NCBI GenBank assembly: GCA_963576735.1
Contig: OY755189.1
Span: 1,426,001 to 1,490,000 of the forward strand
DNA: 64,000 bases
Direction of reading: 5' to 3'
From: Bedellia somnulentella
Taxonomy: Eukaryota; Arthropoda; Insecta; Lepidoptera; Bedelliidae
The translations under genes and the position numbers were made by a program. The notes beneath the pieces were generated by a model that saw only the letters and a list, made by a program, of their open reading frames with translations, had not been told where the DNA came from and ran no database searches. Positions 29,601 to 35,975 of the stretch are shown one piece after another. Every line of letters starts with the position of its first letter. Within the stretch, counting starts at the first letter, position 1.

Positions 29601-32569
29601 AAATGTAGATGTATTTCTGATACTAAGTCAGTAACAGTTTCTTTTTTAATATAGTGATAACTATAATAATTGATGCATTGATGCTTCATAAAATGAAAAA
29701 CAAAATATTCCCAATTCCCACAATACTTGTAAAATTTTCAGGCTGCACAGCGAATAAGATGCTTTGTATCATTATAAATGTACAGATACTCTTGTCCTGT
29801 TGGTAATGCAAAAACGGTGGGGGTTTACTACTATTAGCACTTAATGCATACACTTACCAAGCTGTAAGTGCATTTATACGGTATACATACATCTACTCAT
29901 GCGATTAGTTCGCACTGTGGTAGGCAAGGACTATTGATCACCAATTTGAATGATCATGTCCGACCTCTCAAGCTTCATCAATCTTTTCTCTAGACTATAA
30001 TGATTGTATTAAAATGACTAATTATTTGCGAAAAAAGGTTTTCTAAAGCCCCAATTTCTTTAATGGGAGTATTTTATAAACTTATCTTCATCAATAAAAA
30101 GGCAAAGTATGTGACATTGGTATGCTTAAGTTCACAAATTCTACAGCTTTATATTATTAGCATAGATGTAACATAACATAAACGTTCACGCCGTTTATCC
30201 CCGAAGGGGTTGGCAGAGGTACCAATACTTCTAAACTCACATGGCAGCGCCATCTAGTGTCCAGAGAAGGTACCCACGTTTTGCTTAGACAGTGTACTCA
30301 CGTGATAGGGGGCAGGCCTATCGCCGTTTTGTACAAATACACTGTCACATGACTAAGTACAACTCAGCCATGTGGGTTTCCTAACGATGTTTTCCCTCAC
30401 CATTAACAACCATGATAAATAAACCACACATATGACTTTAGAAAAGACAAATTGGTGTAGGCCCGACTCAGGATTGGAACTCACACCCTTCTGTTTTCGG
30501 GCGGGTGTTCTACCCACTGGACATCATGTCGCTAAGCATAGATGTATGTCATGAAATATACCTATTGTCTATGACAATGTTTTAAAAATATTTTTAAAAA
30601 TCCAGCTTGTTTACACCCCTGGCTTTTCTTAAGTCATTAGGGCTTTAGTGCGGCAGAATATGTTGTAAACACTGATAAATTTGTACCTAGCTATACAATA
30701 TGAACCAGCATCAGGCTATTTCACCATAATGGTGATACGCTGTCTAGGTATAAAGTGTTTAGTTTTATTCATAAAGTCAACAGATTAGTTATAGCCCAAA
30801 ATACTAGGATATAAGTGTTGCTATTTTATGTCCGTACTTATTTGGAATTTTAAAAATAATTCTACAAGCTGTTTAACTATCTTTATTAACAATTCACTGG
30901 CTACAAAATTTGTCATCACAAGCATTTTTGTAAAATATACTTTTAATTAAGAATAAATAATTGAAGAATAAAAAAGCATGTATGAGAAGATTGATGAATG
31001 TGAACATAACTAGACTAGGTTTGTTAGAATCATATAAAGTGGCGATTCATAGTCTCTGCCAACCCCAATGGGAACTTATAGAGTGAGTATATGTATCTAT
31101 GTAACTTTCAATAGTGATAGATGAATATAAATCACAAGTATGGTCTGCTGCATACTCCTTATTTCATTACAACTCGTACCATTGAAACAACTTGATTTTG
31201 TACAGACACATTGTAATAGACACATGCATAATACCAGCAAATGTACAGTGAAAAATTTATCTAGCTAAACTTGCAAAATTCATGTAACATACAATATGGC
31301 AATATTCAATGCTGATTAATATATTTTATTACAAACAGAATAAATCTAACTCTCCAATCACTTAACTTTCCAAAAGTGGCTGAAGAATTTCTGATTCCTT
31401 AGCTCTGGTTACCCCATCTAAGGATTTATAGCCCTGAGTATATGTATGTATGTATGTAAAAATCTAAATCTTTTTTACTCCAAAGACACAATAACTTCTA
31501 TTAAATTATAAAACTTAGCACAGATTTTAGAGCTTGCTGATTTATTTATGTAGCTAACATAATAACTATGTTGTTTTCATTATATTCATATGTATGACAT
31601 ATTATTTATTAAATTATGTATGGTTTACAAGTTATTTTTAGACAAAACAAGATTCCACAAAACACAGAAATAGGTGTTTAAATTAAGCAACCAAATAATA
31701 TGAGTAGATCAGTAAAAGGAGGGATAATCTCCAATTTAGGATTTATTTTTTGTTGAGCATTAGTAACCATACTAGACATAAAGCCTCTACAATTGTTTCA
31801 GAAGATATACAGCAAGAGAAAGAACAGTAAAAATCTGAATCTCCTCATTCTTTTAGATATGATTTGATCTTTACACTTCTACACACATATGTTGCATGGT
31901 CAACATTTGTACAATGATGTAGGTCTAGCACACTTCATGAAATTCAACTACAACATCTGCTTTACATACTTACAACTAAAAGTTAAAAGCTTTAAAATAT
32001 TGCAACTCACTAATAAATCCCAATTGGAAACTTCAAGGTGATAAATGGCTTCAGCAACATCTTCAATAGCTGTAATACCCTGTAATTAAAATACAAGTTA
32101 TGAACATATTATTATTACCAAAAAATATATAATTTAACACTTTTAGTAAGACCACAATGATAAATAAATAACTAATTCACTAGTTGATTTAGTAGTTTTT
32201 ATAGGTGTAAGGAGCTGAAGTGAAGATTAACCTTGTATAATGAAAACTTCGTCGTTCATCATATGATGACAGGCACAAAGAAAACAAAGGAAATTTTATC
32301 AACAATATAAAAAGTTGGAATAAGCTCAAGCTATAAAGTATGTATTTTAAACCAACTTCTTGATTGGAAAAAATAGAATTAAGCTCATACTAGGGTTAAA
32401 TTATCAAACAAGACGATAATATGATTATTTTAAAGTCACTGTTTTGTATATCACATAACCTGAAAGAAATCAAAAGATAACTATTCGACGGTATGGAATA
32501 TACATTGCCATCACCTCGAAATATATTTACCTGGAAATTTGCTAAGATTTCTTCCCGATTTTCTGCCAT
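5584..32569 (-). CDS. FAF1: FAF1/Caspar orthologue, complete 16-exon gene
   Basis: FAF1 is a ubiquitin- and p97/VCP-binding adaptor; in Drosophila the orthologue Caspar restrains Imd/Relish immune signalling (family knowledge). Coding exons, in gene order: 32569-32531, 32079-32011, 29470-29347, 26842-26720, 26078-25907, 25442-25298, 20495-20367, 19408-19285, 18925-18780, 17636-17482, 15072-14936, 11770-11608, 8696-8600, 7444-7304, 6347-6270, 5664-5584. Every junction is GT-AG and every phase matches, giving 640 codons against about 650 in vertebrate FAF1. Domains by residue: UBA 1-50, ubiquitin-like 1 about 98-170, ubiquitin-like 2 about 180-262, UAS about 330-470, charged coiled coil 470-545, UBX about 560-640. 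The start ATG is the first in the exon and opens the UBA helix. The gene spans 27 kb because introns hold transposons. Untranslated ends are not resolved. Confidence 0.93.
5798..5993 (+). repeat. SINE-B copy, diverged
   Basis: Contains the family core GGCGATGCGGTTGGAGACCC, then CCATC, AACTTCCAAA, GCTCTGGCTA and the GTGAGTATATG tail. It lies in FAF1 intron 15. Confidence 0.75.
6270..6347 (-). CDS. FAF1: FAF1 exon 15 (UBX helix and loop)
   Basis: Encodes ALLDFLASKGFPAESYKVIS followed by SWPRRD. The p97-contact loop reads W-P-R rather than the usual F-P-R. 26 codons, phase 0. Confidence 0.93.
6825..6935 (+). mobile_element. 3' end of an RTE-type LINE
   Basis: ATGGATGGAGGATCGGTCGT, then GGAGGCCTATGTTCAGCAGT and TGATGATGATGA: a 3' end common in lepidopteran RTE elements (recognised from memory). 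Severely 5'-truncated. Confidence 0.6.
7079..7275 (-). repeat. SINE-A copy, 5' half
   Basis: tRNA-like head (7195-7275, B-box GGTTCAAATCC on the minus strand) followed by the body that reads ACTGTCACATGACTAAGT in the opposite direction. Ends 28 bp from the FAF1 exon 14 donor. Confidence 0.75.
7304..7444 (-). CDS. FAF1: FAF1 exon 14 (start of UBX)
   Basis: Linker followed by VARIRVRLPPPHDNYIERRF, the first strands of the UBX fold (IRTPSG..LERRF in vertebrates). 47 codons, phase 0; donor GTTAGT. Confidence 0.92.
7975..8580. mobile_element. non-autonomous element with AGGGTTCCGTA termini
   Basis: Starts with AAACCGGCCAAGTGCGAGTC and GGGTTCCGTAC, and ends TACGGAACCCTAAAAA, so the ends are inverted. 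Inside the right end is a (GGAC)n(AGAC)n microsatellite at about 8492-8523. A related copy is at 21661-22190. It lies in FAF1 intron 13. Confidence 0.65.
8600..8696 (-). CDS. FAF1: FAF1 exon 13 (coiled coil)
   Basis: Encodes a purely charged helix, AKEEKKKEQEIMKNLELERA, then ESERQMEEARVQ. 97 nt, phase 2 to 0; donor GTAAGT. Confidence 0.9.
9460..10053 (-). pseudogene. LINE-C reverse transcriptase C-terminal region
   Basis: 197 open codons covering the region after the catalytic core: LMYGSECWVWQKK, MLRWFGHIERMDDRK, GRPRRTHLDQIE and the terminal Lys/Arg-rich block. It is cut off from the catalytic box (YADD at about 10217-10228) by a frame change, so the copy is dead. Confidence 0.78.
10582..10833. 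mobile_element. hairpin MITE, Harbinger-like, in LINE-C
   Basis: 252 bp with two arms of about 100 bp that are nearly perfect inverted copies, beginning GGGCCGGCGCTGACTGCC at each end. It is flanked by TTA at 10579-10581 and 10834-10836, the 3-bp target duplication typical of PIF/Harbinger. It splits the LINE reverse transcriptase between MDQIF and RSITEKF. Confidence 0.85.
10929..11058 (-). repeat. SINE-A fragment inserted in LINE-C
   Basis: Flanked by a 10-bp target duplication CACTCTTTCA at 10919-10928 and 11059-11068. It has the SINE-A 3' half (CGTTCACGCCG..ATCCCC..GGGGTTGGCAGAGGTA) on the minus strand and is 5'-truncated. Confidence 0.85.
11160..11277 (+). repeat. SINE-B fragment
   Basis: ACCTTTATTTTAC..CTCAACTTCCAAATGTAAC..CTCCGGCTACTACTTCTAGG match the SINE-B body. 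A sister fragment at 11508-11603 lies on the other side of the foldback at 11280-11463. Confidence 0.55.
11280..11463. repeat. tRNA-like foldback element (family D), two inverted arms
   Basis: Both arms carry a tRNA-like unit in opposite orientation: GACATCAGCAGGACTCGAAC on the left and GGGTTCGAGTTCTTCTGATG on the right. They are bounded by TCAATTAAGGAAAGAAAAAT and its inverse. The left unit has a perfect 5-bp CCCGG/CCGGG anticodon stem with an 8-nt loop on the minus strand. Confidence 0.8.
11608..11770 (-). CDS. FAF1: FAF1 exon 12 (end of UAS, coiled coil)
   Basis: Starts GNVGVSELVGQLVEAIERFS and continues into a charged helix with KREQDEAYEMSLEADR, a near-invariant FAF1 segment. 163 nt, phase 1 to 2. 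Confidence 0.94.
11838..12036 (+). repeat. SINE-B copy abutting the satellite
   Basis: TGTAGTGCCGGTTTAG, GGCGGTTGGAGCCCATCACC and GTGAGTATATGTATGTATG. Its tail ends where the 85-bp array begins. Confidence 0.75.
12041..14984. repeat. 85-bp tandem satellite built from the FAF1 exon 11 junction
   Basis: Period is exactly 85 bp: 33 full units from 12126 to 14930, with a diverged first unit from about 12041 and the exon itself forming the right end. Read on the FAF1 strand, each unit holds an acceptor-like TTAG, the first 7 nt of exon 11, a jump to the last 51 nt of exon 11, the real donor GTGCGT, and an AT-rich intron stub. Three variants (CATGATGAGT, CATGATGAGC, CTTGATGAGT) mark units; otherwise units look nearly identical. 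The array fills most of intron 11. Confidence 0.95.
14936..15072 (-). CDS. FAF1: FAF1 exon 11 (UAS, seed of the satellite)
   Basis: Encodes LLNSISRALGPVASMTVRSI and VERLPALLLIMRVRSNTEIY, the second half of UAS. 137 nt, phase 2 to 1. GC-rich relative to the surroundings. Its last 52 nt and its donor GTGCGT are the sequence amplified in the adjoining 85-bp array. Confidence 0.92.
15165..15246 (+). repeat. SINE-B 3' fragment
   Basis: ACTTCCAAAAGTGACTGAGG, CTAGCTCTGGCTA and GGGATTTATAGCCATGAG match the family 3' third. Confidence 0.6.
15250..16425. other. FAF1 intron 10, left part
   Basis: About 1.2 kb with short open frames only. No recognised coding domain or repeat family. Confidence 0.35.
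16427..17470 (-). mobile_element. 5'-truncated LINE (jockey-like) in FAF1 intron 10
   Basis: Minus-strand C-terminal reverse-transcriptase tail with IVYFSYFHSIMSYGILLWG and LQKRAIRSIYMLRSRYSLRE, then PKWRLNKVSNSFMGLSLKMF and KLPSDILKLP, followed by a 370-bp 3' UTR ending in TGACTTTTGACTTT repeats. Its 3' UTR recurs at 48858-49147. The 5' end lies about 10 bp from the FAF1 exon 10 donor. A 42-bp SINE-B fragment sits inside at 17329-17370, flanked by repeated TTTTGTCT. Confidence 0.78.
16795..17481 (-). CDS. LINE reverse-transcriptase C-terminal frame
   Basis: 228 open codons. The first few come from FAF1 intron sequence at the donor, and about 17 (around YAHGYKSLEGLARQ) come from the inserted SINE-B fragment, which by chance kept the frame. 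The rest is the thumb and C-terminal region of a jockey-like LINE. There is no catalytic box, so it is not functional. Confidence 0.7.
   Translation of the reverse strand: MSIRFLNKVWKQKKYEFAIANFWIASLFILDKLFETKHTYAHGYKSLEGLARQNICNIREIADVETARIVYFSYFHSIMSYGILLWGKAADVHKVFVLQKRAIRSIYMLRSRYSLREKFKEIGILTVPCQYIFENLMYAKKNIGQFSKVSDRHTVNTRNKDKLHVPKWRLNKVSNSFMGLSLKMFNKLPSDILKLPVASFKKAIKAMLLKKSYYSVQDFLNDKDPTRT
17482..17636 (-). CDS. FAF1: FAF1 exon 10 (UAS core)
   Basis: Encodes RKLLGVYLHHEQSVLSNVFC and later FLLYGWDLTD, the thioredoxin-like UAS core. 155 nt, phase 0 to 2; donor GTGAGT. LINE sequence begins almost immediately after the donor. A truncated copy of the 5' half lies at 17896-17974. Confidence 0.93.
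17703..17872 (+). mobile_element. LINE-C 3' fragment
   Basis: GTCCGAAGTATGAAGAAC..GAAAAGATTAATGGATGTAA..CAAAGTGGCGATCGAAGTCT..GGCGTGAGTAAGTG. It cuts the duplicate FAF1 exon 10. Confidence 0.75.
17896..17974 (-). pseudogene. truncated duplicate of FAF1 exon 10
   Basis: Reading down from an intact-looking acceptor (TTCCCAG), this repeats the first 24 codons of exon 10 and then diverges after the sequence for CAHLL. Over that stretch I count four synonymous changes and one replacement (Asn to Lys). The frame stays open for a while, then a LINE 3' fragment (17703-17872) begins. It lies 0.26 kb upstream of the real exon in gene order. It could once have been an alternative exon; as it stands it lacks the 3' half and a donor. 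Confidence 0.75.
18426..18566 (-). repeat. SINE-B copy, diverged
   Basis: ATAAATCCCAAAAACGGGTA, GCCAGAGCTTCAGAAT, AGTGCTATTCGAAGCCGACA. In FAF1 intron 9. Confidence 0.65.
18640..18720 (-). repeat. tRNA-like sequence
   Basis: Minus strand has an A-box-like TGGTCTAGTTGGTT and a B-box-like GGTTTGAATCC about 40 nt apart. The stems are imperfect; probably a SINE head or tRNA relic. Confidence 0.4.
18780..18925 (-). CDS. FAF1: FAF1 exon 9 (start of UAS region)
   Basis: Contains FSQRFKARYGPNTPNFFEGT and LQDAIKEAC, matching the FSSRYG..FFIGSL..AF segment that opens the FAF1 UAS domain. 146 nt, phase 1 to 0. Confidence 0.9.
19285..19408 (-). CDS. FAF1: FAF1 exon 8 (acidic linker)
   Basis: Acidic, serine-rich IIVESSDSEHSSVEEIEDSA, corresponding to the acidic linker before the UAS domain in FAF1. 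124 nt, phase 0 to 1. Confidence 0.82.
19532..19895 (-). repeat. SINE-A, full length
   Basis: tRNA-like head at the high-coordinate end (AGCCCAGTGGGTAGAACACT and B-box GTTCAAATCC on the minus strand), conserved body, stem-loop CCCC..GGGG, and CATAACATAACATAA tail. FAF1 intron 7. Confidence 0.85.
20142..20335 (-). mobile_element. LINE-C 3' fragment
   Basis: Minus strand encodes AGVRSMRNKRACMKRLMDVN and KAREVCQDRAKWRSIVSAYP, then the shared tail ATACATACATATACTCACGC. FAF1 intron 7. Confidence 0.8.
20367..20495 (-). CDS. FAF1: FAF1 exon 7 (second ubiquitin-like fold)
   Basis: Starts VWTGWPTVMGLEDTVLAMVG, the equivalent of the WEGWP segment in vertebrate FAF1, and ends with a basic stretch. 43 codons, phase 0 to 0. 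Separated from exon 6 by a 4.8-kb intron occupied by a large transposon. Confidence 0.9.
21661..22190. mobile_element. AGGGTTCCGTA element nested in T1
   Basis: GAGGGTTCCGTACGATTTAC at the left and GACGTACGGAACCCTAAAAA at the right, with the same GACGGACGGACAGAC tract as the copy at 7975-8580. It interrupts the second exon of T1 between the KRKK and DLREK codons. Confidence 0.7.
22556..23125 (-). repeat. family D element split by a LINE tail, nested in T1
   Basis: Left part CCTCATGTGGGGATTATTAC..GGAAAGAAAAAATTC..TATACGCCCCCG ends at about 22637. The right part resumes CCGTCGCTCTTGCG..TTCGAATCTCGCCGGTG at about 23070. Between them is an AT-rich LINE 3' end terminating in (TTTCA)n at 23040-23070. 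Confidence 0.6.
23148..23540 (+). pseudogene. T1 protein fragment
   Basis: Open from HKHMEVDQVHSQIERKK to PDHLP. The HMEVDxxHSxIE motif and the following IPRKWSQFIRIC and LRKETPGILHYK blocks resemble a family of transposon-encoded insect proteins that I recall but cannot name. Further homologous codons (NYRDLLKLLGWV) follow the stop at 23538-23540 up to about 23610, then stops accumulate. Confidence 0.5.
24306..24443 (+). repeat. SINE-B 3' half, nested in T1
   Basis: AGACCCATCACCAACAACC, CAAAAGTGGCTGAGGAAC, TAGCTCTGGCTACCCC, TAGCCGTGAGTATATGTATG. Confidence 0.8.
25038..25270 (-). repeat. SINE-B, near full length
   Basis: CATACATATACTCACGGCTA at the tail end and GTAGTGCTATTCTAAGCCGA at the head end. 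It sits 27 bp from the FAF1 exon 6 donor. Confidence 0.85.
25298..25442 (-). CDS. FAF1: FAF1 exon 6 (second ubiquitin-like fold)
   Basis: Contains KEYNVKFPGTKTVREVKNDI and SLTDIPVRYQ, which align well with the second ubiquitin-like fold of FAF1. 145 nt, phase 2 to 0. Confidence 0.92.
25503..25572 (+). repeat. family D 3' half
   Basis: GCGACGGGGGCGTATACCCG, GGTCGCAGGTTCGATTCCCG, GTGTCGAAATTTTTCTTTCC. FAF1 intron 5. Confidence 0.7.
25907..26078 (-). CDS. FAF1: FAF1 exon 5 (first ubiquitin-like fold)
   Basis: Encodes NDLKKRLESVCGVPICRQQ and onward to the acidic end ADDE: the helix and last strands of ubiquitin-like fold 1. 172 nt, phase 1 to 2; donor GTAAGT. Confidence 0.88.
26188..26431 (+). 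mobile_element. short non-autonomous Helitron-like element
   Basis: Begins TCCTATTAATATTATAAAGG after an A and ends GGGTCAGCTAG before a T: the TC...CTAG ends and A|T insertion site of Helitrons. 244 bp, in FAF1 intron 4. Confidence 0.6.
26434..26600 (-). repeat. SINE-B copy, diverged
   Basis: AAATCCTAAAAAGGGGTAGT, AGAGCTACAGAATCAGAAAT, AATGAATCTCAAGCCACATT. Confidence 0.6.
26720..26842 (-). CDS. FAF1: FAF1 exon 4 (start of first ubiquitin-like fold)
   Basis: Serine-rich linker followed by LVELQVHFNNKMHEIKMS, the first beta hairpin of ubiquitin-like fold 1. 123 nt, phase 1 to 1; acceptor TTTCAG, donor GTAAGT. Confidence 0.85.
26957..27212. repeat. family D foldback, left arm with tRNA-like unit
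   Basis: Left arm AATAAAAGATGTTATTAAAG, tRNA-like unit 26987-27059 (minus), then CTATCCTTTG..ACACGTTCAAGTAGTG, and a right arm that keeps only TTTCTTTCCTTTAATAACAT and ATAATCCCCACATG. The inner half of the right arm is lost. Confidence 0.75.
27267..29202. mobile_element. DNA element with about 270-bp terminal inverted repeats
   Basis: Arms 27267-27556 and 28948-29202 are inverted copies, starting GTACAGTCGCCATCAGATAT at each end. The 1.4-kb interior is AT-rich with no credible transposase, and holds a tRNA-like sequence at 28357-28430. Probably non-autonomous. It occupies most of FAF1 intron 3. Confidence 0.75.
28357..28430 (+). repeat. tRNA-like sequence inside the long-TIR element
   Basis: A-box-like GTGGCCTAGCGGTTTAG and B-box AGGGTTCAAATCCTC are about 40 nt apart. 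The acceptor stem does not close well; a tRNA relic or SINE head. Confidence 0.4.
29347..29470 (-). CDS. FAF1: FAF1 exon 3 (end of UBA, linker)
   Basis: Begins TAINRVMPPDGQ, matching the residues that close the FAF1 UBA domain, then runs into a low-complexity acidic linker. 124 nt, phase 0 in and 1 out; donor GTTTGT. Confidence 0.88.
29880..29995 (-). mobile_element. LINE-C 3' fragment, diverged
   Basis: GTATACATACATCTACTCAT, TTAGTTCGCACTGTGGTAGG, CTATTGATCACCAATTTGAA. FAF1 intron 2. Confidence 0.65.
30171..30534 (-). repeat. SINE-A, full length with 12-bp target duplication
   Basis: 364 bp flanked by AGCATAGATGTA at 30159-30170 and 30535-30546. The tRNA-like head (GACATGATGTCCAGTGGGTA on the minus strand) differs from the commonest head, marking a subfamily shared with 38158-38536. 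Confidence 0.9.
30965..31105 (+). mobile_element. LINE-C 3' fragment
   Basis: AAAGCATGTATGAGAAGATT, AAAGTGGCGATTCATAGTCT, CTGCCAACCCCAATGGGAAC, GAGTGAGTATATGTATC. Confidence 0.75.
31357..31462 (+). repeat. SINE-B 3' half
   Basis: TTTCCAAAAGTGGCTGAAGA, TTAGCTCTGGTTACCCC, TATAGCCCTGAGTATATGTA. Confidence 0.75.
32011..32079 (-). CDS. FAF1: FAF1 exon 2 (UBA)
   Basis: 23 codons starting GITAIEDVAEAIYHLE and ending in the NWDL motif typical of the UBA third helix. Acceptor ACAG, donor GTGAGT, phase 0 on both sides. Confidence 0.88.
32531..32569 (-). CDS. FAF1: FAF1 exon 1 (start codon, UBA helix 1)
   Basis: Encodes MAENREEILANFQ, which matches the first UBA helix of FAF1. The donor is GTAAAT directly after the CAG codon, phase 0. 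A LINE insertion lies 78 bp upstream. Confidence 0.88.
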
Positions 32570-32658
32570 TTCGAAGAAAATTTAGTTCATAACACTGACA
32601 TTCAAGATACAGACAAATCACAAAATCACTCAAACACAAATCATAGACAAAACAAAGT

Positions 32659-35218
32659 TATTATTATTATTTATTTATTTACGGCCCTGGAAACTAGTCC
32701 TTTCAGCCAGTCTGTTTTTACATTTATACTTAAACTCTACACTTATGTTATTATATTTTTTCAACAGTTGTTGAAATAAACTTAAAAATAGCACTATAAT
32801 ATTTTGGAACACTTAATAACTCAGTTAGTACTTTAGGTATTTCCTCTTCGGTTAATGATTCTATGTCACTGGCTAAGATAAGTCTTTGAATTGTATACTT
32901 TTTACATTTCATAACAATATGTTCTAAGTCTTCATCAATATTGCAAGTTTCACATTTTGGATCACTCACAATCTTCAATTTGTACAAATGTTTTCGGGTT
33001 AAACAATGACCAAGTCTTAATCTTGATATAGTTGTTATAAATCTTCTGCAATCAATTTCTTTGTGTATGTTGTACCATGGATGGGCGGGCAAGACTTTCT
33101 GGATCTGGGCATACCATCTGCCCTTTTCAGAATTAACTCGAGACCAATAGTCATTCCACAATGATCTCATTTTCTTCCTGAATATAGGATAATAATCAGT
33201 GAATGGACATTTCAATTTGTGGGAGTGGTCTTCATAATCATCACTTTTTGTGGCTGCATCAGCAATCTCATTTCCAGTAATGCCTGAGTGGGAAGGAACC
33301 CACATAAATTCAACCTCTGTGCCTTCACTATCTAAACTTAGTAACAATGGCTTAATCTTATACACAAGGTAATTAGTATTAAAACTAATTTTATTTGACT
33401 CTAATCCTAGCAAAACACTTAATGAATCTGACAGAATCAAACATTTATGTACATTATTTAAATTATAAATATAACAAAGTGCGCAGTAAATAGCATAACA
33501 TTCTGCTGTAAAAATGGAACAACAGTTATTCAATAAAAAGGTTTTACTAAGTTTTTCCTGGGGATCATAAAAAGCTGAAGTGACTTTAACATCTGTTTTA
33601 GAACCATCTGTATAAATTCTGTAATATGAATTATTTATTTCAAAGTATCTGGATAAGTCTGCTTGATTATTGATTTGTGTTTTGTTTATGGTTACATTAT
33701 AATTATAGCATGCTTCATAGTCATTATTATAGAGTGGCCACACATTTGACTGATATATGTTATTAAGACATGTGTTTTTAACATCATTAAAAATTCTGCA
33801 CATTTGAGGGGTATTATAGTAAATAATATCTGTTGGAGTAAGTGGGGCTGAACGGTCCAATGATCTTATTATTGAATCAGGTATTTGTAGTTTATCTAAT
33901 AGAATTGAATTTTTACAAGAAACTGCTTTAAGGGCAAACCTTTGAGCTATAAGTAATCTACGAATTTGTAATGGTTCAATACCTGTTTCAACTTCTAAAG
34001 CATTAATTGGGGTAGACTTCATGGCACCAACTATGATCCTAAGTGCATTATTTTGAACAACATCTAATTTTTTAAGTAATGTGGGACTTGCATTCAAGTA
34101 AGCTAAACAACTGTAATCAAAATGACTCCGTACTATACTTTTGTAAAGTAAACATAAAATTTTTGGATCTGCACCCCAGAAAGTGCCAGTTAAGTATCTT
34201 AGAATGTTTATCCCTTTTAATGCTTTTTTGATAATATAATTGATATGTTTATCAAATTTTAATTTGTCATCAATAATTACCCCTAAGAACTTTTTTTCTC
34301 TATTTACAACAATATCACTATTATTATATATAATATTTACAATTCTTTCTTTGCCAAAAATTAATGCACAACTTTTATCCCCATTAATTTGAAGATTCAA
34401 GATTTTTTCATAGTAGACATTTAATTGTTTTAATGCAGTATTCATCTTAAGCTCAGCTGTTTTGAGGTTTTTATCAGAACAATATAAAAGAATGTCATCA
34501 GCGAATTGTAAAATTTTAACATCTGCTGTTACATATTTATTTATTTGGGAAGTGTACAAATTGTATAGTATAGGAGACAGAGTAGCTCCTTGCATTAAAC
34601 CTTTATTTGTAACATTAGGGCCATGCAAAATATTATTATACTTAACATACAGAGTTCTGTCATTCAAGAAATTAAAAATCCATTTTAATAAAATTCCAGG
34701 AAGGCCTATAGATGATAAAACTTGAATAAGCTGCATTAATCCTGTATTGTCATATGCACCCTGAACATCAAGAAATGTACATATAGTTGAAGACTTGGAA
34801 AGTTGACTATTTTTAACATCTGAAATTAAAGCAACAAAACTCTCTGCACAACTTTTGCCCTTACGAAAACCAAACTGGTTCGGAGGTAATAGGTTATGTT
34901 TTTCAGTGTAGTAGTCTAATCTCATTTTGATTATTTGTTCAGTAATTTTTCCTATACATGAAGCCAGAGAAATGGGTCTATAGGAATCAGGGTTCAATGG
35001 CGATTTGTCACATTTTAAGATGGGTAATATACATTGTGTTTTCCATTCATTTGGAACTATTTGATTTTTCCAAAGACTGTTAATTATATTTAAAAATGTT
35101 TTTTTACTAGAACTATGTAAATTCTGAATCATACTATAAGAATAATTATCAAGACCTGGTGTAGTGTTGCGTCTAGAGCCTAGTGCTATTTCTAATTCAG
35201 TACTGGTAAAATCTTTAA
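32659..35218 (-). mobile_element. 5'-truncated I-type LINE with 12-bp target duplication, next to the FAF1 start
   Basis: Flanked by ACAAAACAAAGT at 32647-32658 and 35219-35230, which fixes both ends. The 3' tail is a TAA-type repeat (minus strand AATAATAATAATAA), as in I-clade LINEs. It carries one long open frame for reverse transcriptase plus RNase H. The insertion point is 78 bp upstream of the FAF1 ATG, same orientation. Confidence 0.92.
32751..35218 (-). CDS. LINE ORF2: reverse transcriptase and RNase H
   Basis: Open for 840 codons from 35273, but the first 18 or so codons come from host flank and target duplication, not the element. The element part begins KDFTSTELEIALGSRRNTTP, the start of the fingers domain; the endonuclease is missing. 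Motifs: DSYRPISLAS, FGFRKGKSCAESF, FLDVQGAYDN, LQFADDILLY (catalytic box), FLGVIIDDKL, then RNase H with YTDGSK, FTAECYAIYCAL, LSDSLSVL and WVPSHSGITGNEIADAAT, and a terminal zinc-knuckle-like CETCNIDEDLEHIVMKC. No stop interrupts it, so it is a recent insertion. Confidence 0.92.
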
Positions 35219-35230
35219 ACAAAACAAAGT

Positions 35231-35730
35231 GCACCATTAGTATTGCTATTATTGTGGCAATTATTACTACCAAAAGGAGATTTTTCTCTCTATGGTATGC
35301 TTAAAGATAAGTTTACATGGTTTGAATCTTTGGATTCATATTTATAAACTACGAAAAAGATATTCTCAGGAAATTTGAGTAAAAAAAACATAAACTATAC
35401 ATGTGTAATAAACTTCAAAATTATTACTGGCAAATCGAATATTAAAATAGATATGACAGGAAAGTAAAAGTTTAAAAGTAATTTGCTCTAAATGTGAACT
35501 AACAAGTTTAGTATGGTAATAAGATAAAAATATTGGATTACCTATTTATAGATCACAAGAGACAAAAAGAAAATCAATAAATTAAATTTCTAAAAAAACA
35601 ACAGTTAACAAATAAAAAGCTAATAAAACATCACTTTTGGTTATAGTTGTCCTTTTACTTTAGTATATCTTCCACTAACCTTTCAAATGTGGTGTCACGG
35701 ATCCGTGACATCACCAGTCAACTGCTTAGA
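35231..35730. other. FAF1 upstream region beyond the LINE
   Basis: Pre-insertion neighbour of the FAF1 5' end, AT-rich. The original FAF1 promoter or upstream exon should lie here or further right; no start site is recognisable. Confidence 0.3.
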
Positions 35731-35734
35731 CTTG

Positions 35735-35975
35735 CTGTGTAGTGTCGGCTTAGAATAGAACTACCCCATTTCTTCCGCTGGGTGTACGTAAGAGGTGACT
35801 AACGGTATAAGGCTTTTAAGGGATTTTTGGGCGATGCGGTTTGAGACCCATTACCAACATCCTTTATTAAACCATCTTTCCCCACGTAACTTCCAAAAGT
35901 GGATGAGGAATTTCTAATTCACTAGCTCTGGCTACCCCTTCAAGAGATTAATAGCCGCGAGTATATGTATTTATG
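35735..35975 (+). repeat. SINE-B, near full length
   Basis: GCTGTGTAGTGTCGGCTTAG, GGTGTACGTAAGAGGTGACT, GGCGATGCGGTTTGAGACCC, GCGAGTATATGTATTTATG. Confidence 0.85.
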
